Shown one piece after another: positions 45,001 through 53,382 of a DNA stretch of 64,000 nucleotides. Position numbers and translations under genes: made by a program. Source of the stretch: Flammeovirgaceae bacterium UBA2366. GTDB taxonomy: Bacteria; Bacteroidota; Bacteroidia; Cytophagales; Cyclobacteriaceae. How positions within the stretch are numbered: the stretch's first letter is position 1; each line of letters starts with the position of its first letter. The notes below the pieces were generated by a model that saw only the letters and a program-made list of their open reading frames with translations, had not been told where the DNA came from and searched no databases. The DNA is taken from the NCBI GenBank assembly GCA_002344065.1, contig DDTK01000014.1, positions 1 to 64,000 of the forward strand. The letters run 5' to 3'.

Positions 45001-47015
45001 AACATCGGATACTTGCCCGGATTGTTATACCCCAATGCCGGATTGGTTACAAAGCCTACCTCAAAGTCGTTTGTTTCAGGCGAAGAGTGTCCGAAAAACG
45101 TAATCAAATTCAATCCGCTATTCACCTCATCCGAAATGTTGATGAGTTCGCCAACATTGGTGGTGTTTTTAGCCTGGGCTTTAACGCTTCCACCGAGATA
45201 AAGATCCTCAGCAATGGATTGATACGATTCAAGATAATTTCTAAACAGTGTGGTTTCAAACGGAGTCAATCCTCCACTCAGATGAATTATGTTTTTTCTC
45301 CACAATGCATCAAACGGCAAGGCTTCCATTTCCTTAACCTTATTGAGATAGGCGGCCACTTGCGTGGGATTGGTGGATGAAATTCTTCCTGTGGGAACAG
45401 CCGGTTCATAATTTGTTCCACCTAGCCCGATCGTATAAACCATATCGGAAGCTGGTTTGCCTGCAGATGGAACAAGATCTTTGTAAACCGTAAAGGATGA
45501 CGATGCAGGGTTACGATGATAGTTGAGCGACCAATCCAATCCTTTGCCAATAATGAATAAATACTTTGGTGAGCCATTGTCAACCATATATTTCATAAAC
45601 CGGTGAATAGCCAGCGGAGAAATTTCACCATAGCTAAACTGATTGTAGAGTTGGTGAACATCTACAACCAACGTATCGTACGAGCCACCTGCTTCGGAAG
45701 CACGATAGCCGGCATAGGCCCGAACCACATCACTATATTCACCCGCGGGCTTCATCAGCAACGGGTGACTGATTACAATATAATTATGCTGAGACGGGTT
45801 GATGTTTCGGAAGTTTACACGTTTGATGCCGGTAACGGATCGCGTTAAGTTGGTTAACAAAAGTTTGCGTGAACTTTGTGTATTGGAAACAACCGGATTA
45901 AAGGTTGAAGCCGGTGGCTGATACCAAACTACATTAGCCGGATCAGTTACATCAAATAAACGGCTGTTGGCCGGCACATTGGTGAGGCTGATAAATGATT
46001 TACCGGAAGGATTTTCTGCCAGCTGAAAGTATTTTTCGGTAGCGCCTGTTGCCTCAAAGTTCTGCGGATAGTTGATTTTGATATACGATACACTGGCACG
46101 CGCTGCCGAACCGGCTGCCAGTAAACGCATACGCACGGTAATTCGTCCGTCAACGCCAATGTCCGTCCAGGCAAGCGGCAGATTAAAGGTGTGCACATTG
46201 AAATTGAAAACATCTTGCGTGCCCAGCAACCGAAGTCCGGATGCATTTGGGCCTGCATAAATCTCAACCCGATGAGCAGTGGTAATTTCTGCACGACCGG
46301 CTACCATCACTTCAAGCTGGGGAAGACCTGATGCAACAACACCATTCGTTAATCCTTCGAGCACATAGTCTATAGTTTGATTCTGCGAAAGCATTACGCC
46401 TGTCCAGCCTTCACCAACATCAAAAGAAGTTTTGCGAATGTATTGTTGGTAAGCAATGCCATCGGAATGTTGCTGGGCATTAACCAGCAGTTTTTCATCG
46501 GTGTGCGCAGTTTCCTGCGGAATGCCGGTAACATTTACTTCCCACGTTTTGGGTATTCGTTTACCCAACACGGCCAGGTTGTTATAGGTTAAGAAATAAA
46601 CTGTAGTATCACTGAATAAATTATAATAGGTATGGGGTTGTGCCGAAGCAGGTTTATAGAGTTCGGTATCGGAAGTGCCATCATTCCTGCGCCCATAAAA
46701 TTCAATGTAATCAGGAGGATTGAAAACCGCATCGGCCTCACCCTCCACATAAATGGCCTGCTCAGTTCCGCGATGAAAGAGTTGTAGCCTGCGCGGGTCA
46801 ACTGAGCCAACTGGAAAACCAGCCGTTTGTAAATCCGAATACGTAATACGATAAATGCCGTTTTGCGCTACCGGGATTTTATAATAGAACTGGCCAGGTT
46901 GAATCCACTCGTTGCCCACCTGGGCAGGTAGTTGAAAGAATAGCAGGCAGGCGGCAAAAAAAAGCCCAAAACGCCTCCAAAAAGGTTGTATTCTCCTGAT
47001 CGCCAACTTCTTCAC
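42051..47015 (-). CDS. PorU2-like C25 cysteine peptidase with T9SS C-terminal domain
   Basis: 1654 residues. A signal peptide (FGLFFAACLLFFQLPAQ) is followed by a beta-rich N-terminal region. The gingipain-type C25 fold spans about residues 420-770, with the catalytic histidine near 641 (ITFFGHSSPETNDF) and cysteine near 677 (FLINGCNAADFF). Several Ig-like and CARDB-like beta domains follow. The C-terminus (YPNPSPTDVRFDLVI ... GGLYIYRLTV) is a type A T9SS sorting domain. It is much longer than the sortase PorU and fits the putative second sortase, PorU2. It acts outside the outer membrane, perhaps cleaving sorting domains. It stands alone and is divergent from the toxin-antitoxin-like pair. 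Confidence 0.85.
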   Translation of the reverse strand: MKKLAIRRIQPFWRRFGLFFAACLLFFQLPAQVGNEWIQPGQFYYKIPVAQNGIYRITYSDLQTAGFPVGSVDPRRLQLFHRGTEQAIYVEGEADAVFNPPDYIEFYGRRNDGTSDTELYKPASAQPHTYYNLFSDTTVYFLTYNNLAVLGKRIPKTWEVNVTGIPQETAHTDEKLLVNAQQHSDGIAYQQYIRKTSFDVGEGWTGVMLSQNQTIDYVLEGLTNGVVASGLPQLEVMVAGRAEITTAHRVEIYAGPNASGLRLLGTQDVFNFNVHTFNLPLAWTDIGVDGRITVRMRLLAAGSAARASVSYIKINYPQNFEATGATEKYFQLAENPSGKSFISLTNVPANSRLFDVTDPANVVWYQPPASTFNPVVSNTQSSRKLLLTNLTRSVTGIKRVNFRNINPSQHNYIVISHPLLMKPAGEYSDVVRAYAGYRASEAGGSYDTLVVDVHQLYNQFSYGEISPLAIHRFMKYMVDNGSPKYLFIIGKGLDWSLNYHRNPASSSFTVYKDLVPSAGKPASDMVYTIGLGGTNYEPAVPTGRISSTNPTQVAAYLNKVKEMEALPFDALWRKNIIHLSGGLTPFETTLFRNYLESYQSIAEDLYLGGSVKAQAKNTTNVGELINISDEVNSGLNLITFFGHSSPETNDFEVGFVTNPALGYNNPGKYPMFLINGCNAADFFTTAIRFGEDWVLAANKGATGFMAHTSFGYANTLRLYSDFFYRVAFADSVFIRKGVGDIQREVAKRYMETQFPSEGNLTQVSQMLLLGDPAVNVFGAAKPDYEVNNNNVFAESTDGEPITALRESFTLNIITQNFGRAKEDSVHVRVTRIFNDNSTQTYDTLYPPVLYRDTLAFTIRQERNKGFGNNIFQIEVDPFGLLPELNTENNSASFNLFIPLNVTKNLFPYDYAIVNQSTTTLTFSSTDILGAARNFEVEVDTVSTFNSPYKKSFTVNGVIGEQSLNLLAQDSLAYYWRTRFKEPQEGEVAEWVNSSFTFINNSPEGWAQLHFPQYAKNQSFGLVQDPQLRTFGYVESVLNFDILTYGADHPALHTDVSVKINNAEYNPADLGIKCRDNTINLIAFDKQSTIPYTAVLFNPFDGRACGRRPQVINSFTAAQLQTGLGNDIFQYMINVPEGDSVVLFTIGDPGVALWSVSIKQQFEALGISAAQLNAIQPGEPIVIFGKKGTAPGSARIFKPIAAPVNQQELQVSGTITGRFDSGTMTTTLIGPASAWQSLVTQALVSELPQTDVYSFDVIGSTLTGDEQVLLNDVTGTVDLSFIEAADYPYLKIIFKTDDVINLTPPQLKKWLVFYTPVAEGVLVFNGLKEQQQLQEGEVWTGSYGFKNISQKTFTDSLTVQFEIFNQANRMTEHRVTKIKAPEPGVTTSFFLDVETLNKSGLNDVNVFVNPRLVPEQYYENNVLKLSGYLNVQADVFNPVLEVTVDGRYLRSGDFISPNPEIVITLWDDNSFIKKTDTEGMKIRLTWPGATTATDITFDRDDVVWFPQTDSERFRIVFTPENLPEGIYTLAVEARDVRNNSSGMIPYAVQFEVTYETGIVMLTPYPNPSPTDVRFDLVITGDIIPDFARLQLVSITGTPVASFEVAQFYIGTNRVIWNGTDDQGHELPGGLYIYRLTVMKDGQPLMGANGKVLLLR

Positions 47016-47153
47016 GCTGCAATATACGGTAGGTTTGGGTTTTATACGCTGAACGGTAATCAGGTAAATTATTGAAAATTAATCTCTTGTTCCTAAATAA
47101 CATCGGGTACTTCTGGTCATCAACAATTCCTGAGAAAGGATTATATTTGATAT

Positions 47154-47390
47154 ATGAATTGGCGTGAACATATCGTGTCAGATAAGGATGTGCTTTTGGG
47201 AAAACCTACTATTAAGGGCACTCGCATTTCCGTTGAACTTATACTTGATTTGCTCGCCAATGGCTGGACTGAAAAAATGCTTTTGGAAAGCTATCCATCA
47301 TTAACAGAGCAAGATTTAAAAGCAGTATTTACTTATCTGAAGGATTGCATGGAAAATGAATTGTATTTTCCATTACCCAAAACAGCTTGA
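47154..47390 (+). CDS. DUF433 antitoxin-like protein
   Basis: 78 residues with the full DUF433 pattern: VLLGKPTIKGTRISVELILDLLANGWTEKMLLESYPSLTEQDLKAVFTYL. The family folds as a winged helix-turn-helix and is usually paired with a PIN-like toxin, whose gene follows here with a one-base overlap. It likely neutralises that protein and represses the shared promoter. Confidence 0.88.
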   Translation: MNWREHIVSDKDVLLGKPTIKGTRISVELILDLLANGWTEKMLLESYPSLTEQDLKAVFTYLKDCMENELYFPLPKTA

Positions 47391-47743
47391 TGGATTTTCT
47401 TGCCAATGAGAATTTTCCCTATCCTAGCATAACACTTCTGCGTGAGAAAGGATTTAATGTAACAAGTGTGTTGGAAGAATATTCCGGAATTTCTGATACA
47501 GAAGTTATTGACCTCGCCATAAAAAAGGATTTGATAATTCTAACCTTTGATAAAGACTATGGCGAGATAATATTCAAGCATGGTAAATTAAATCCACCGG
47601 CTGTTGTATTCTTTCGATTTAAGGGTGAAACACCTGAAGATGCAGGTAAAGGTTTGCTTACGATCATTGAAAATGAATCATTTCAATTACAGAAAAAGTT
47701 TACCGTTTTCGAGCGCGAGAATATTAGACAACGAAATTATTAA
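47390..47743 (+). CDS. DUF5615 PIN-like toxin
   Basis: 117 residues starting at ATG 47390 in a TGATG junction; a TTG three bases earlier is unlikely. The PIN/Mut7-C-like acidic residues are in FLANENFP, ISDTEVIDLA and ILTFDKDYGE. The family is predicted to be an RNase with DUF433 as antitoxin. Length and pairing are normal, so the module appears intact. The protein ends 50 bases before an unrelated sulfotransferase. Confidence 0.85.
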   Translation: MDFLANENFPYPSITLLREKGFNVTSVLEEYSGISDTEVIDLAIKKDLIILTFDKDYGEIIFKHGKLNPPAVVFFRFKGETPEDAGKGLLTIIENESFQLQKKFTVFERENIRQRNY

Positions 47744-47793
47744 TCATCTCAGAAAGATTTCTTGTGCACGACTTTATTACACTATGTTCGCTT

Positions 47794-48621
47794 ATGCTAA
47801 GAAAAGCAAAGTTCACAACAAGCATCCTTGACTTCAACCACCTTCGAACAGAAAACCTTCAATATCTCCAAGCATTTTTACCTAAAAACTATACACTACT
47901 CCCTGCTCAACAAAAAAACAGCAGTCGTCTGCAGTTTAACATCATAGCTACAGCTGCCCAAATCAAAAGCGGCTATGTAATGAAGTTCGGACACCTTTCA
48001 GGGCATCAACAAAAACTATTTTACGTGCGCATACCCAAGGCGGCCAGCACTTCGCTGGGAAGCGAAATACTGAAGCTGATTATCCCCGACTTGAAAACTG
48101 AAACACTTACCTCCACTCAAATCAATTTCCTGGTGGATGCCTGGTTGCAAACCTCACTATCGGAACAACTTAAAACATTCACCGGATTTACCGTGGTTCG
48201 CAATCCAGTAGATCGCATTATTTCAGTATATCGCGATTTCTTTGCTCCTGATTCCACTAAACCTTTTATCTACCAAAACTATTTGGGTGGAGTATTACCT
48301 AAAACCTTATCTTTTGATGAATTTATTGACCGCATCAATCGGATACCCGATCGCTTTAAAGATCAGCACTTCAAACCCCAACACCTGTTTGTAAAACCAT
48401 ATCAGCAGAAAGGAATTAACGTTCGCGTTTTTAAACTGGAAAAACCCGAACCGCTTCAGCAGTTTCTCCAACCCTTCGGCATTATGCTACCCCATCTGAA
48501 CAAATCACCTCAAACAACGCCTGTTTCGATTCGGGAAAACACCTTAAACACCATTAAAAAAATGTACGCTTTTGATTTTAAGGTGTACGGATATGACCAA
48601 AACTCAGCTCAGTACGACTAA
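47794..48621 (+). CDS. Sulfotransferase family protein
   Basis: 275 residues from ATG 47794; the frame extends ten codons upstream to a GTG. The PAPS-binding loop is FYVRIPKAASTSLGSEIL, and the 3'-phosphate motif is FTVVRNPVDRIISVYRDFF. These match the sulfotransferase family 2 (carbohydrate-type) enzymes. The first ~60 residues are less typical. It may sulfate a surface glycan; no glycan genes are nearby to support a substrate. No membrane anchor is visible. Confidence 0.78.
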   Translation: MLRKAKFTTSILDFNHLRTENLQYLQAFLPKNYTLLPAQQKNSSRLQFNIIATAAQIKSGYVMKFGHLSGHQQKLFYVRIPKAASTSLGSEILKLIIPDLKTETLTSTQINFLVDAWLQTSLSEQLKTFTGFTVVRNPVDRIISVYRDFFAPDSTKPFIYQNYLGGVLPKTLSFDEFIDRINRIPDRFKDQHFKPQHLFVKPYQQKGINVRVFKLEKPEPLQQFLQPFGIMLPHLNKSPQTTPVSIRENTLNTIKKMYAFDFKVYGYDQNSAQYD

Positions 48622-48695
48622 TTTCTTTAGAAGGCCGGTCATCAAAATCATCGAATAGAGCTCGTTTTAAGCCTTTTTACAAAAATTTCATTTTT

Positions 48696-48729
48696 TTGGC
48701 TTAGTACTTGGTCATACACAGTACTTCTG
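48696..48729 (+). promoter_or_regulatory. Candidate padR promoter with paired AGTACT operators
   Basis: The palindrome AGTACT occurs twice, at 48703-48708 and 48720-48725, 17 bases apart in centre. A TTG at 48696-48698 and TACTTCTG at 48722-48729 approximate the Bacteroidota -33 TTG and -7 TAnnTTTG boxes. The second AGTACT would overlap the -7 box, as expected of an autorepressed PadR gene. The assignment rests on spacing and symmetry only. Confidence 0.45.
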
Positions 48730-48761
48730 CGTTAGAAGGACTAACTGGTAAAAATTGAACT

Positions 48762-49103
48762 ATGGATCTTGAAAATACACAAGTGCAGATGAGGAAGGGC
48801 ATTTTGGAATACTGTGTCCTTCACATAATATCGCGGGGCGAAGTGTATGCCTCTGATATGCTGGACGAACTAACGGCTGCCAAAATGATTGTGGTGGAGG
48901 GAACCCTCTATCCATTACTCACACGGTTAAAAAACTCCGGATTACTGGAGTATAAATGGGTAGAGTCCAAATCAGGACCTCCACGCAAATACTATAAGCT
49001 TACGCTGGAAGGAAAAAACTTTCTGGAAAAACTTACCGAGACCTGGGAAGGCCTCATACATTCCACGGAAATGATTACTTCAAAAGCTAACACAACTTTA
49101 TAA
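48762..49103 (+). CDS. PadR-family transcriptional regulator
   Basis: 113 residues. The winged helix-turn-helix is clear: GILEYCVLHIISRGEVYASDMLDEL, VEGTLYPLLTRLKNSGLLEYKWVESKSGPPRKYYKLTLEGKNFL. The short C-terminal helix is of the PadR subfamily-2 type. PadR proteins repress their own operon by binding palindromes. The PspC-domain gene starts 23 bases after the stop, an arrangement common in Bacteroidota, so it probably controls that envelope gene. Confidence 0.9.
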   Translation: MDLENTQVQMRKGILEYCVLHIISRGEVYASDMLDELTAAKMIVVEGTLYPLLTRLKNSGLLEYKWVESKSGPPRKYYKLTLEGKNFLEKLTETWEGLIHSTEMITSKANTTL

Positions 49104-49126
49104 CCAACTCTGACTCTGCGATTAAT

Positions 49127-51502
49127 ATGAAAAAGAATATCAGTATCAACATCAGCGGCATCATCTTTCACATCGAAGAAGATGGATATGAGGTTTTGAA
49201 AAAATACCTGGACTCCATAAATAAATACTTCTCCACATTTGATGACAGTAGCGAAATTCTGCCCGACATAGAAAGTCGTATAGCCGAAATTTTTCTAAGC
49301 AAGCTCAATGAAGGCAAACAGGTTATTACACTGGAGGATGTGAACGGTCTGAAAACCACTATGGGTAGCGTAAGTGACTTTAAGGCTGCCGAGCAGGAAG
49401 AGTATGCACAAAGTGAAACATCCAAAGATGAAAATAAATCAGAAAACAAAAGCTATTCGTCAACAGCTTCGCGCCAATTCATGCGCGACCAACAGCGTAA
49501 AATACTGGGTGGTGTTTGTGCCGGCTTAGGTAATTACTTTAATGTAGATCCGGTATGGATTCGATTACTCTTTGCGTTGCTCACATTTGGCTACGGCTTG
49601 ATACTTATTGCTTATATAATTTTATGGATCATCGTTCCGGGCTCTTATGAGTTGGAAGAACCCAACGTTACCAAAAAGCTTTTCCGCGATGCCGACAAAA
49701 AAATAATTGGCGGTGTAGCCAGTGGTTTGGCTGCCTACCTGAAAATGGATGTTGTGGTAGTGCGACTGATCTTCGTCATCACCGGATTTTTCGGAGGCTT
49801 AGGGTTCATAGCCTACATCGTGTTTTGGATCGTGGTTCCTGAAGCCCGATCCTTAACTGATAAAATGCAAATGCAGGGTGAGCCCGTTACGCTATCCAAT
49901 ATTGAATCGAATATAAAAAAGGGCCAGGACGAAAAACCGGCTGAAGAGGAAAGTGTGCTGGTTAAAATTCTCCTCTTCCCGTTCCGTGCCATTGGTTGGG
50001 TATTTACCGGATTAGGAAAAATAGTTGGGCCACTGGCTGATGTATTGCGGGTTGGTATCGGTATTTTCATTATGCTGATTGGACTTAGTCTGGTTGTAGG
50101 CGTATTGATTACAGGCGGTGTATTGTTTGGTTTACTTACGTTTTCATCAGGCTGGATTATCGGGTGGCAAGATTTGAGTTTGCCCATGGAAGCCTTCAGC
50201 CGAGCTATACCATCGTTCACCGCGGCCATGGCATTTATTGGCGCCCTGATCCCCGGCATTATCATTATGCTCTTAGGAATATCCGCTATTGCCAACCGGA
50301 TTGTATTTGGTGCCGCTGCCGGATGGAGTTTGTTTATCCTGTTCTTTATATCACTTGCTGTATTAAGTTTTTCTATTCCCAAAATTGCCATCGCCTTCAA
50401 GGAAGACGGTGAATACAAAGTTGAACAAACCTACGACCTGGGTGGAAAAACAGCCGTACTGACTATGCGTGAAACCGGACTGGATGATTACAAGGTAACT
50501 TCGCTCACCCTGAAAGGATATGAAGGAACTTCATTAAAACTTGTGCAGGTATTTGAGGCCCAGGGCAGCTCTCGTATGAAGGCTATTGATAATGCCCAGA
50601 TGGTTGAATATACGGTTAGTCAACGTGATTCAATAATTACCTTCGATTCAAACATACAATTTAAGGAGGATGCCATCTTCCGAGCACAGCGGTTAAACAT
50701 GACACTCTTTATTCCTTACGATTATCCGTTCGTGCTGGATGATAACATCTGGCGCTTAGTCAACCAGTACATCGATCGTGATCAACGAAGTGGCAACACC
50801 TGGATTATTACTAAAGATGGTTACCTCACCTGCACATCTTGTCCGGAAGAATCGACTAGCGATTCTTCCTGGGAGAGTGATTGGGATGATGATAATGTAA
50901 CCAGCAGCAATTTAACGGACTTCAATGAGCTTGAGATAAGTGGACTGTTCGATATCAATGTAAAGCAGGGAAGTGGTTATGAAGTCGAGCTCATCGGTCC
51001 GGCATCAGAAAAAGAAAAATATAAAGTAGTTCGCATGGGCAACACGCTGGTAATTGATTACTCTGATGAGAAAAGATTCCGCTTGAGAAAGAACTCGCTG
51101 AAATTTGAAGAGATGAAAATCAACATTACCATGCCTGAAGTAGATAAAGTTGATTTGAAAGGTGCTGGTAAAGTATCAATTGCAGGCTTTACGGAAGATG
51201 ACCTGAAAATTAAAGTACTGGGAGCCATTAAAGTAAAAGCCGATGTAAATGCCCGCAACCTGGCGCTTTATCTAAGTGGCGCTTCCGAACTTTCATTGGC
51301 CGGGGAGGGAACTAAGATGGATGCGAAAGTTATGGGTGCTTCAAAATTTAATGGTTACGAATTTAAAGTTAAAGATGCACTGGTTGAAGCCAGTGGAGCC
51401 TCCAAAGCCAGCGTATTTGTAACTGGTCGTTTGGAAGTTGACGAAGGACTGGCCAGTAAGGTAAGTTATAAAGGCAACCCCACCGAAGTAATTAAAGACT
51501 AA
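49127..51502 (+). CDS. Membrane protein with two PspC domains and a C-terminal DUF2807 domain
   Basis: 791 residues. The N-terminal ~90 are a cytosolic charged part. Two PspC domains follow (RKILGGVCAGLGNYFNVDPVWIRLLF, about residues 120-175, and KKIIGGVASGLAAYLKMDVVVVRLIF, about 185-235). Five or so further helices run to about 430. A periplasmic region ends in a DUF2807 beta-helix (from about 600: DFNELEISGLFDINVKQGSGYEVELIG, LSGASELSLAGEG). PspC domains in other bacteria respond to envelope stress through the phage-shock system. It shares an operon with padR. The role here is inferred as envelope-stress sensing. Confidence 0.88.
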   Translation: MKKNISINISGIIFHIEEDGYEVLKKYLDSINKYFSTFDDSSEILPDIESRIAEIFLSKLNEGKQVITLEDVNGLKTTMGSVSDFKAAEQEEYAQSETSKDENKSENKSYSSTASRQFMRDQQRKILGGVCAGLGNYFNVDPVWIRLLFALLTFGYGLILIAYIILWIIVPGSYELEEPNVTKKLFRDADKKIIGGVASGLAAYLKMDVVVVRLIFVITGFFGGLGFIAYIVFWIVVPEARSLTDKMQMQGEPVTLSNIESNIKKGQDEKPAEEESVLVKILLFPFRAIGWVFTGLGKIVGPLADVLRVGIGIFIMLIGLSLVVGVLITGGVLFGLLTFSSGWIIGWQDLSLPMEAFSRAIPSFTAAMAFIGALIPGIIIMLLGISAIANRIVFGAAAGWSLFILFFISLAVLSFSIPKIAIAFKEDGEYKVEQTYDLGGKTAVLTMRETGLDDYKVTSLTLKGYEGTSLKLVQVFEAQGSSRMKAIDNAQMVEYTVSQRDSIITFDSNIQFKEDAIFRAQRLNMTLFIPYDYPFVLDDNIWRLVNQYIDRDQRSGNTWIITKDGYLTCTSCPEESTSDSSWESDWDDDNVTSSNLTDFNELEISGLFDINVKQGSGYEVELIGPASEKEKYKVVRMGNTLVIDYSDEKRFRLRKNSLKFEEMKINITMPEVDKVDLKGAGKVSIAGFTEDDLKIKVLGAIKVKADVNARNLALYLSGASELSLAGEGTKMDAKVMGASKFNGYEFKVKDALVEASGASKASVFVTGRLEVDEGLASKVSYKGNPTEVIKD

Positions 51503-51514
51503 TCGAAAGTACAT

Positions 51515-51583
51515 ATGATTATTTTACTCTTCCTGATTTTCATTTTTTTCATCGGTATGGTTATTGGTTCACTCTTCAAGTGA
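51515..51583 (+). CDS. Possible 22-residue membrane micropeptide
   Basis: ATG 51515 opens MIILLFLIFIFFIGMVIGSL then Phe-Lys-stop. Nearly the whole peptide is one hydrophobic helix, with a GxxxG-type spacing (Gly14, Gly18) and a terminal lysine. It begins 12 bases after the PspC-gene stop and ends 13 bases before the next start. Such tiny single-helix proteins often modulate membrane partners, but no homology is claimed, and a random hydrophobic frame cannot be excluded. Confidence 0.3.
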   Translation: MIILLFLIFIFFIGMVIGSLFK

Positions 51584-51596
51584 GCTAATTTGCCAT

Positions 51597-52028
51597 ATGA
51601 AAAAAATAATACTTGTGCTTATACTGGTTTTGCCAGCTATGCCTTTACTTGGCCAGCAACAAGGCATTAAAGGCAAGGTTGAATGGATCAGCGGAAACCA
51701 AATGCCGGGTCCAGATCAACCCCCCAGTAAACCGCTCGGTATAAAACGAGAAATCTGGATCTACCAGGCCACAACAATTGATCAGGTTTCCATGGATGGC
51801 GTGTTTTTCTCTGATATCCCGACTTTCTTGGTTAAGAAAGTAAAAAGCAACAAAAAGGGATGTTTCAAAGCCACATTACCCCCTGGCGATTACTCCCTCT
51901 TTATTAAAGAAAAGTATGGCCTTTTTGCCAACCGTTTTGATGGCCAAAACCGTGTAAACTGCCTTACCGTTAAACCCGGTGAATTCATTGAAATTACCAT
52001 TCGGGTGGATTATGAGGCAGCCTATTAG
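51597..52028 (+). CDS. Small secreted protein, carboxypeptidase-regulatory-like fold
   Basis: 143 residues from ATG 51597, beginning with a signal peptide (MKKIILVLILVLPAMPLLGQ). The mature part looks like a beta-sandwich: IKGKVEWISG, REIWIYQATT, KGCFKATLPPGDYSLFIKEKYG, LTVKPGEFIEITIRVDY. The GxxxATLPPGxYSL pattern is that of the carboxypeptidase-regulatory-like/CarbopepD_reg domains. It likely stays periplasmic or at the cell surface. Whether it belongs to the PadR operon is open, as no terminator is seen between. Confidence 0.7.
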   Translation: MKKIILVLILVLPAMPLLGQQQGIKGKVEWISGNQMPGPDQPPSKPLGIKREIWIYQATTIDQVSMDGVFFSDIPTFLVKKVKSNKKGCFKATLPPGDYSLFIKEKYGLFANRFDGQNRVNCLTVKPGEFIEITIRVDYEAAY

Positions 52029-52055
52029 GTTGTCAATCTTTTTATAGAACCCCGT

Positions 52056-52085
52056 GCAACCTGCTGCGGAAAAATGACATCTTAT
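52056..52085 (+). promoter_or_regulatory. Candidate ECF-type promoter upstream of the sigma gene
   Basis: GCAACC (52056-52061) is followed, after about 17 bases, by ATCTTAT (52079-52085), about 16 bases before the sigma gene start. AACC-type -35 boxes are typical of ECF sigma factors, so the gene may be self-activated. This is a pattern match by eye. Confidence 0.4.
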
Positions 52086-52100
52086 CTGTGAACCGTTTAA

Positions 52101-52682
52101 ATGGAATTTAAGATTTACCGGGCTACTGAAGAGGAACTGCTAAATGGGTGTAAAAAGCGCGACCAACAAGCGCAAAAACGCCTCTATGACACCTATTCGT
52201 CAAAAATGTACGCGATATGCTATCGGTACGTCAAGGATTCTATGGAGGCCGAGGATGTATTGGTTACGGCCTTTACCAAGATATTTGAACGGATCGATCA
52301 ATTTAAAAATGAGGGCAGTTTTGAGGGATGGATAAGACGGGTAGTAGTAAATGAAGCCCTCACCTACCTCAGGCGTAATCGCTCCATGTACCTGGAAACA
52401 GAACTGGAAGCTGCAGACCGCGAACCCGACTACACCAGCATAAGTGATCATCTGGAAGCTGAAGACCTGCTGAACATGATTCAGGAACTACCCAGTGGCT
52501 ATCGGATGGTTTTTAACCTGTATGCTATTGACGGATACTCCCATAAAGAAATAGGAGAGCAACTTGGTATCAGCGAAAACACCTCCAAGTCGCAACTAAG
52601 CCGCGCACGAACATTCTTACAAAAGCTTTTAATTGAACGTGACTGGACCACACAACAACAACACCATGACACAACAACCTGA
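52101..52682 (+). CDS. ECF-type RNA polymerase sigma factor
   Basis: 193 residues with region 2 (QKRLYDTYSSKMYAICYRYVKDSMEAEDVLVTAFTKIFERIDQF, EGWIRRVVVNEALTYLRRN) and region 4 (GYRMVFNLYAIDGYSHKEIGEQLGISENTSKSQLSRARTFLQK). It directs polymerase to a small set of promoters, often for the envelope. The next gene overlaps its end by 17 bases and encodes a one-helix membrane protein, so a sigma/anti-sigma unit is probable. Confidence 0.93.
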   Translation: MEFKIYRATEEELLNGCKKRDQQAQKRLYDTYSSKMYAICYRYVKDSMEAEDVLVTAFTKIFERIDQFKNEGSFEGWIRRVVVNEALTYLRRNRSMYLETELEAADREPDYTSISDHLEAEDLLNMIQELPSGYRMVFNLYAIDGYSHKEIGEQLGISENTSKSQLSRARTFLQKLLIERDWTTQQQHHDTTT

Positions 52683-53376
52683 CAACCTTTTCCGCGATAA
52701 GCTGGAGCACTTTCAGCTAAAGCCATCGGCTGAAGCGTGGAACCGCATTGAAGCTGGTTTAGCAAAACCTTCCAACAAATCGTTGTGGTTCAAAGTCGCT
52801 GCCGGGTTAGTACTCCTTTCTGTGGCTTCCTTCATACTTTGGAACATTACCACTAAACAAGAAAACGTTAATACAGCACAACAGGAAAATATCACTCAAA
52901 GCACAATAAACGATGCTGCTATTGCCGATAATGCTATCGCAACAGAAACTGCATTGGCAGAAGAAAAAAAACAAACACCAGTACCATCGTTAAAAGAAAA
53001 CCATAAAAAAACAATTGCTAGTCACAACACACCGATCGCTGCAATTGATATACAGCCAGAAGAAAGTTTGCCTGCGTTAGAAATTCCGGCAGTAGAATAT
53101 TTACTTACGCAAACCGACAACACCGAAGCTGAATCAGCTACCGGTGTATACCTGGTACTAACAGCCGATGAGGTAAATCAAAAATATTTACGGAAACAAC
53201 AGGAACCTGAAGCAACCCCTGAAGAAAAAAATTCATCTCGTATACAAATGCTGATGAGCGTAGCGCATAACCTTAAAAACGGTGAGCATGCGTTGGGCGA
53301 CCTGCGGCAGATGAAAGATGAAATTTTTGCGCTGAATTTCATCGATGAAAAAAAACAACAATCGAAAAAAAATTAA
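52666..53376 (+). CDS. Putative anti-sigma factor-like membrane protein
   Basis: 235 residues from ATG 52666, inside the sigma gene's last codons; an upstream GTG is unlikely. A cytosolic N-terminus (LFRDKLEHFQLKPSAEAWNRIEAGL) resembles the short sigma-binding helices of Bacteroidota anti-sigma proteins. A single transmembrane helix follows (WFKVAAGLVLLSVASFILWNI). The periplasmic part is low-complexity, rich in A, T, E and K, and has no recognised fold. Its place directly after the sigma gene is the main evidence for the role. Confidence 0.6.
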   Translation: MTQQPDNLFRDKLEHFQLKPSAEAWNRIEAGLAKPSNKSLWFKVAAGLVLLSVASFILWNITTKQENVNTAQQENITQSTINDAAIADNAIATETALAEEKKQTPVPSLKENHKKTIASHNTPIAAIDIQPEESLPALEIPAVEYLLTQTDNTEAESATGVYLVLTADEVNQKYLRKQQEPEATPEEKNSSRIQMLMSVAHNLKNGEHALGDLRQMKDEIFALNFIDEKKQQSKKN

Positions 53377-53382
53377 ACCGAG

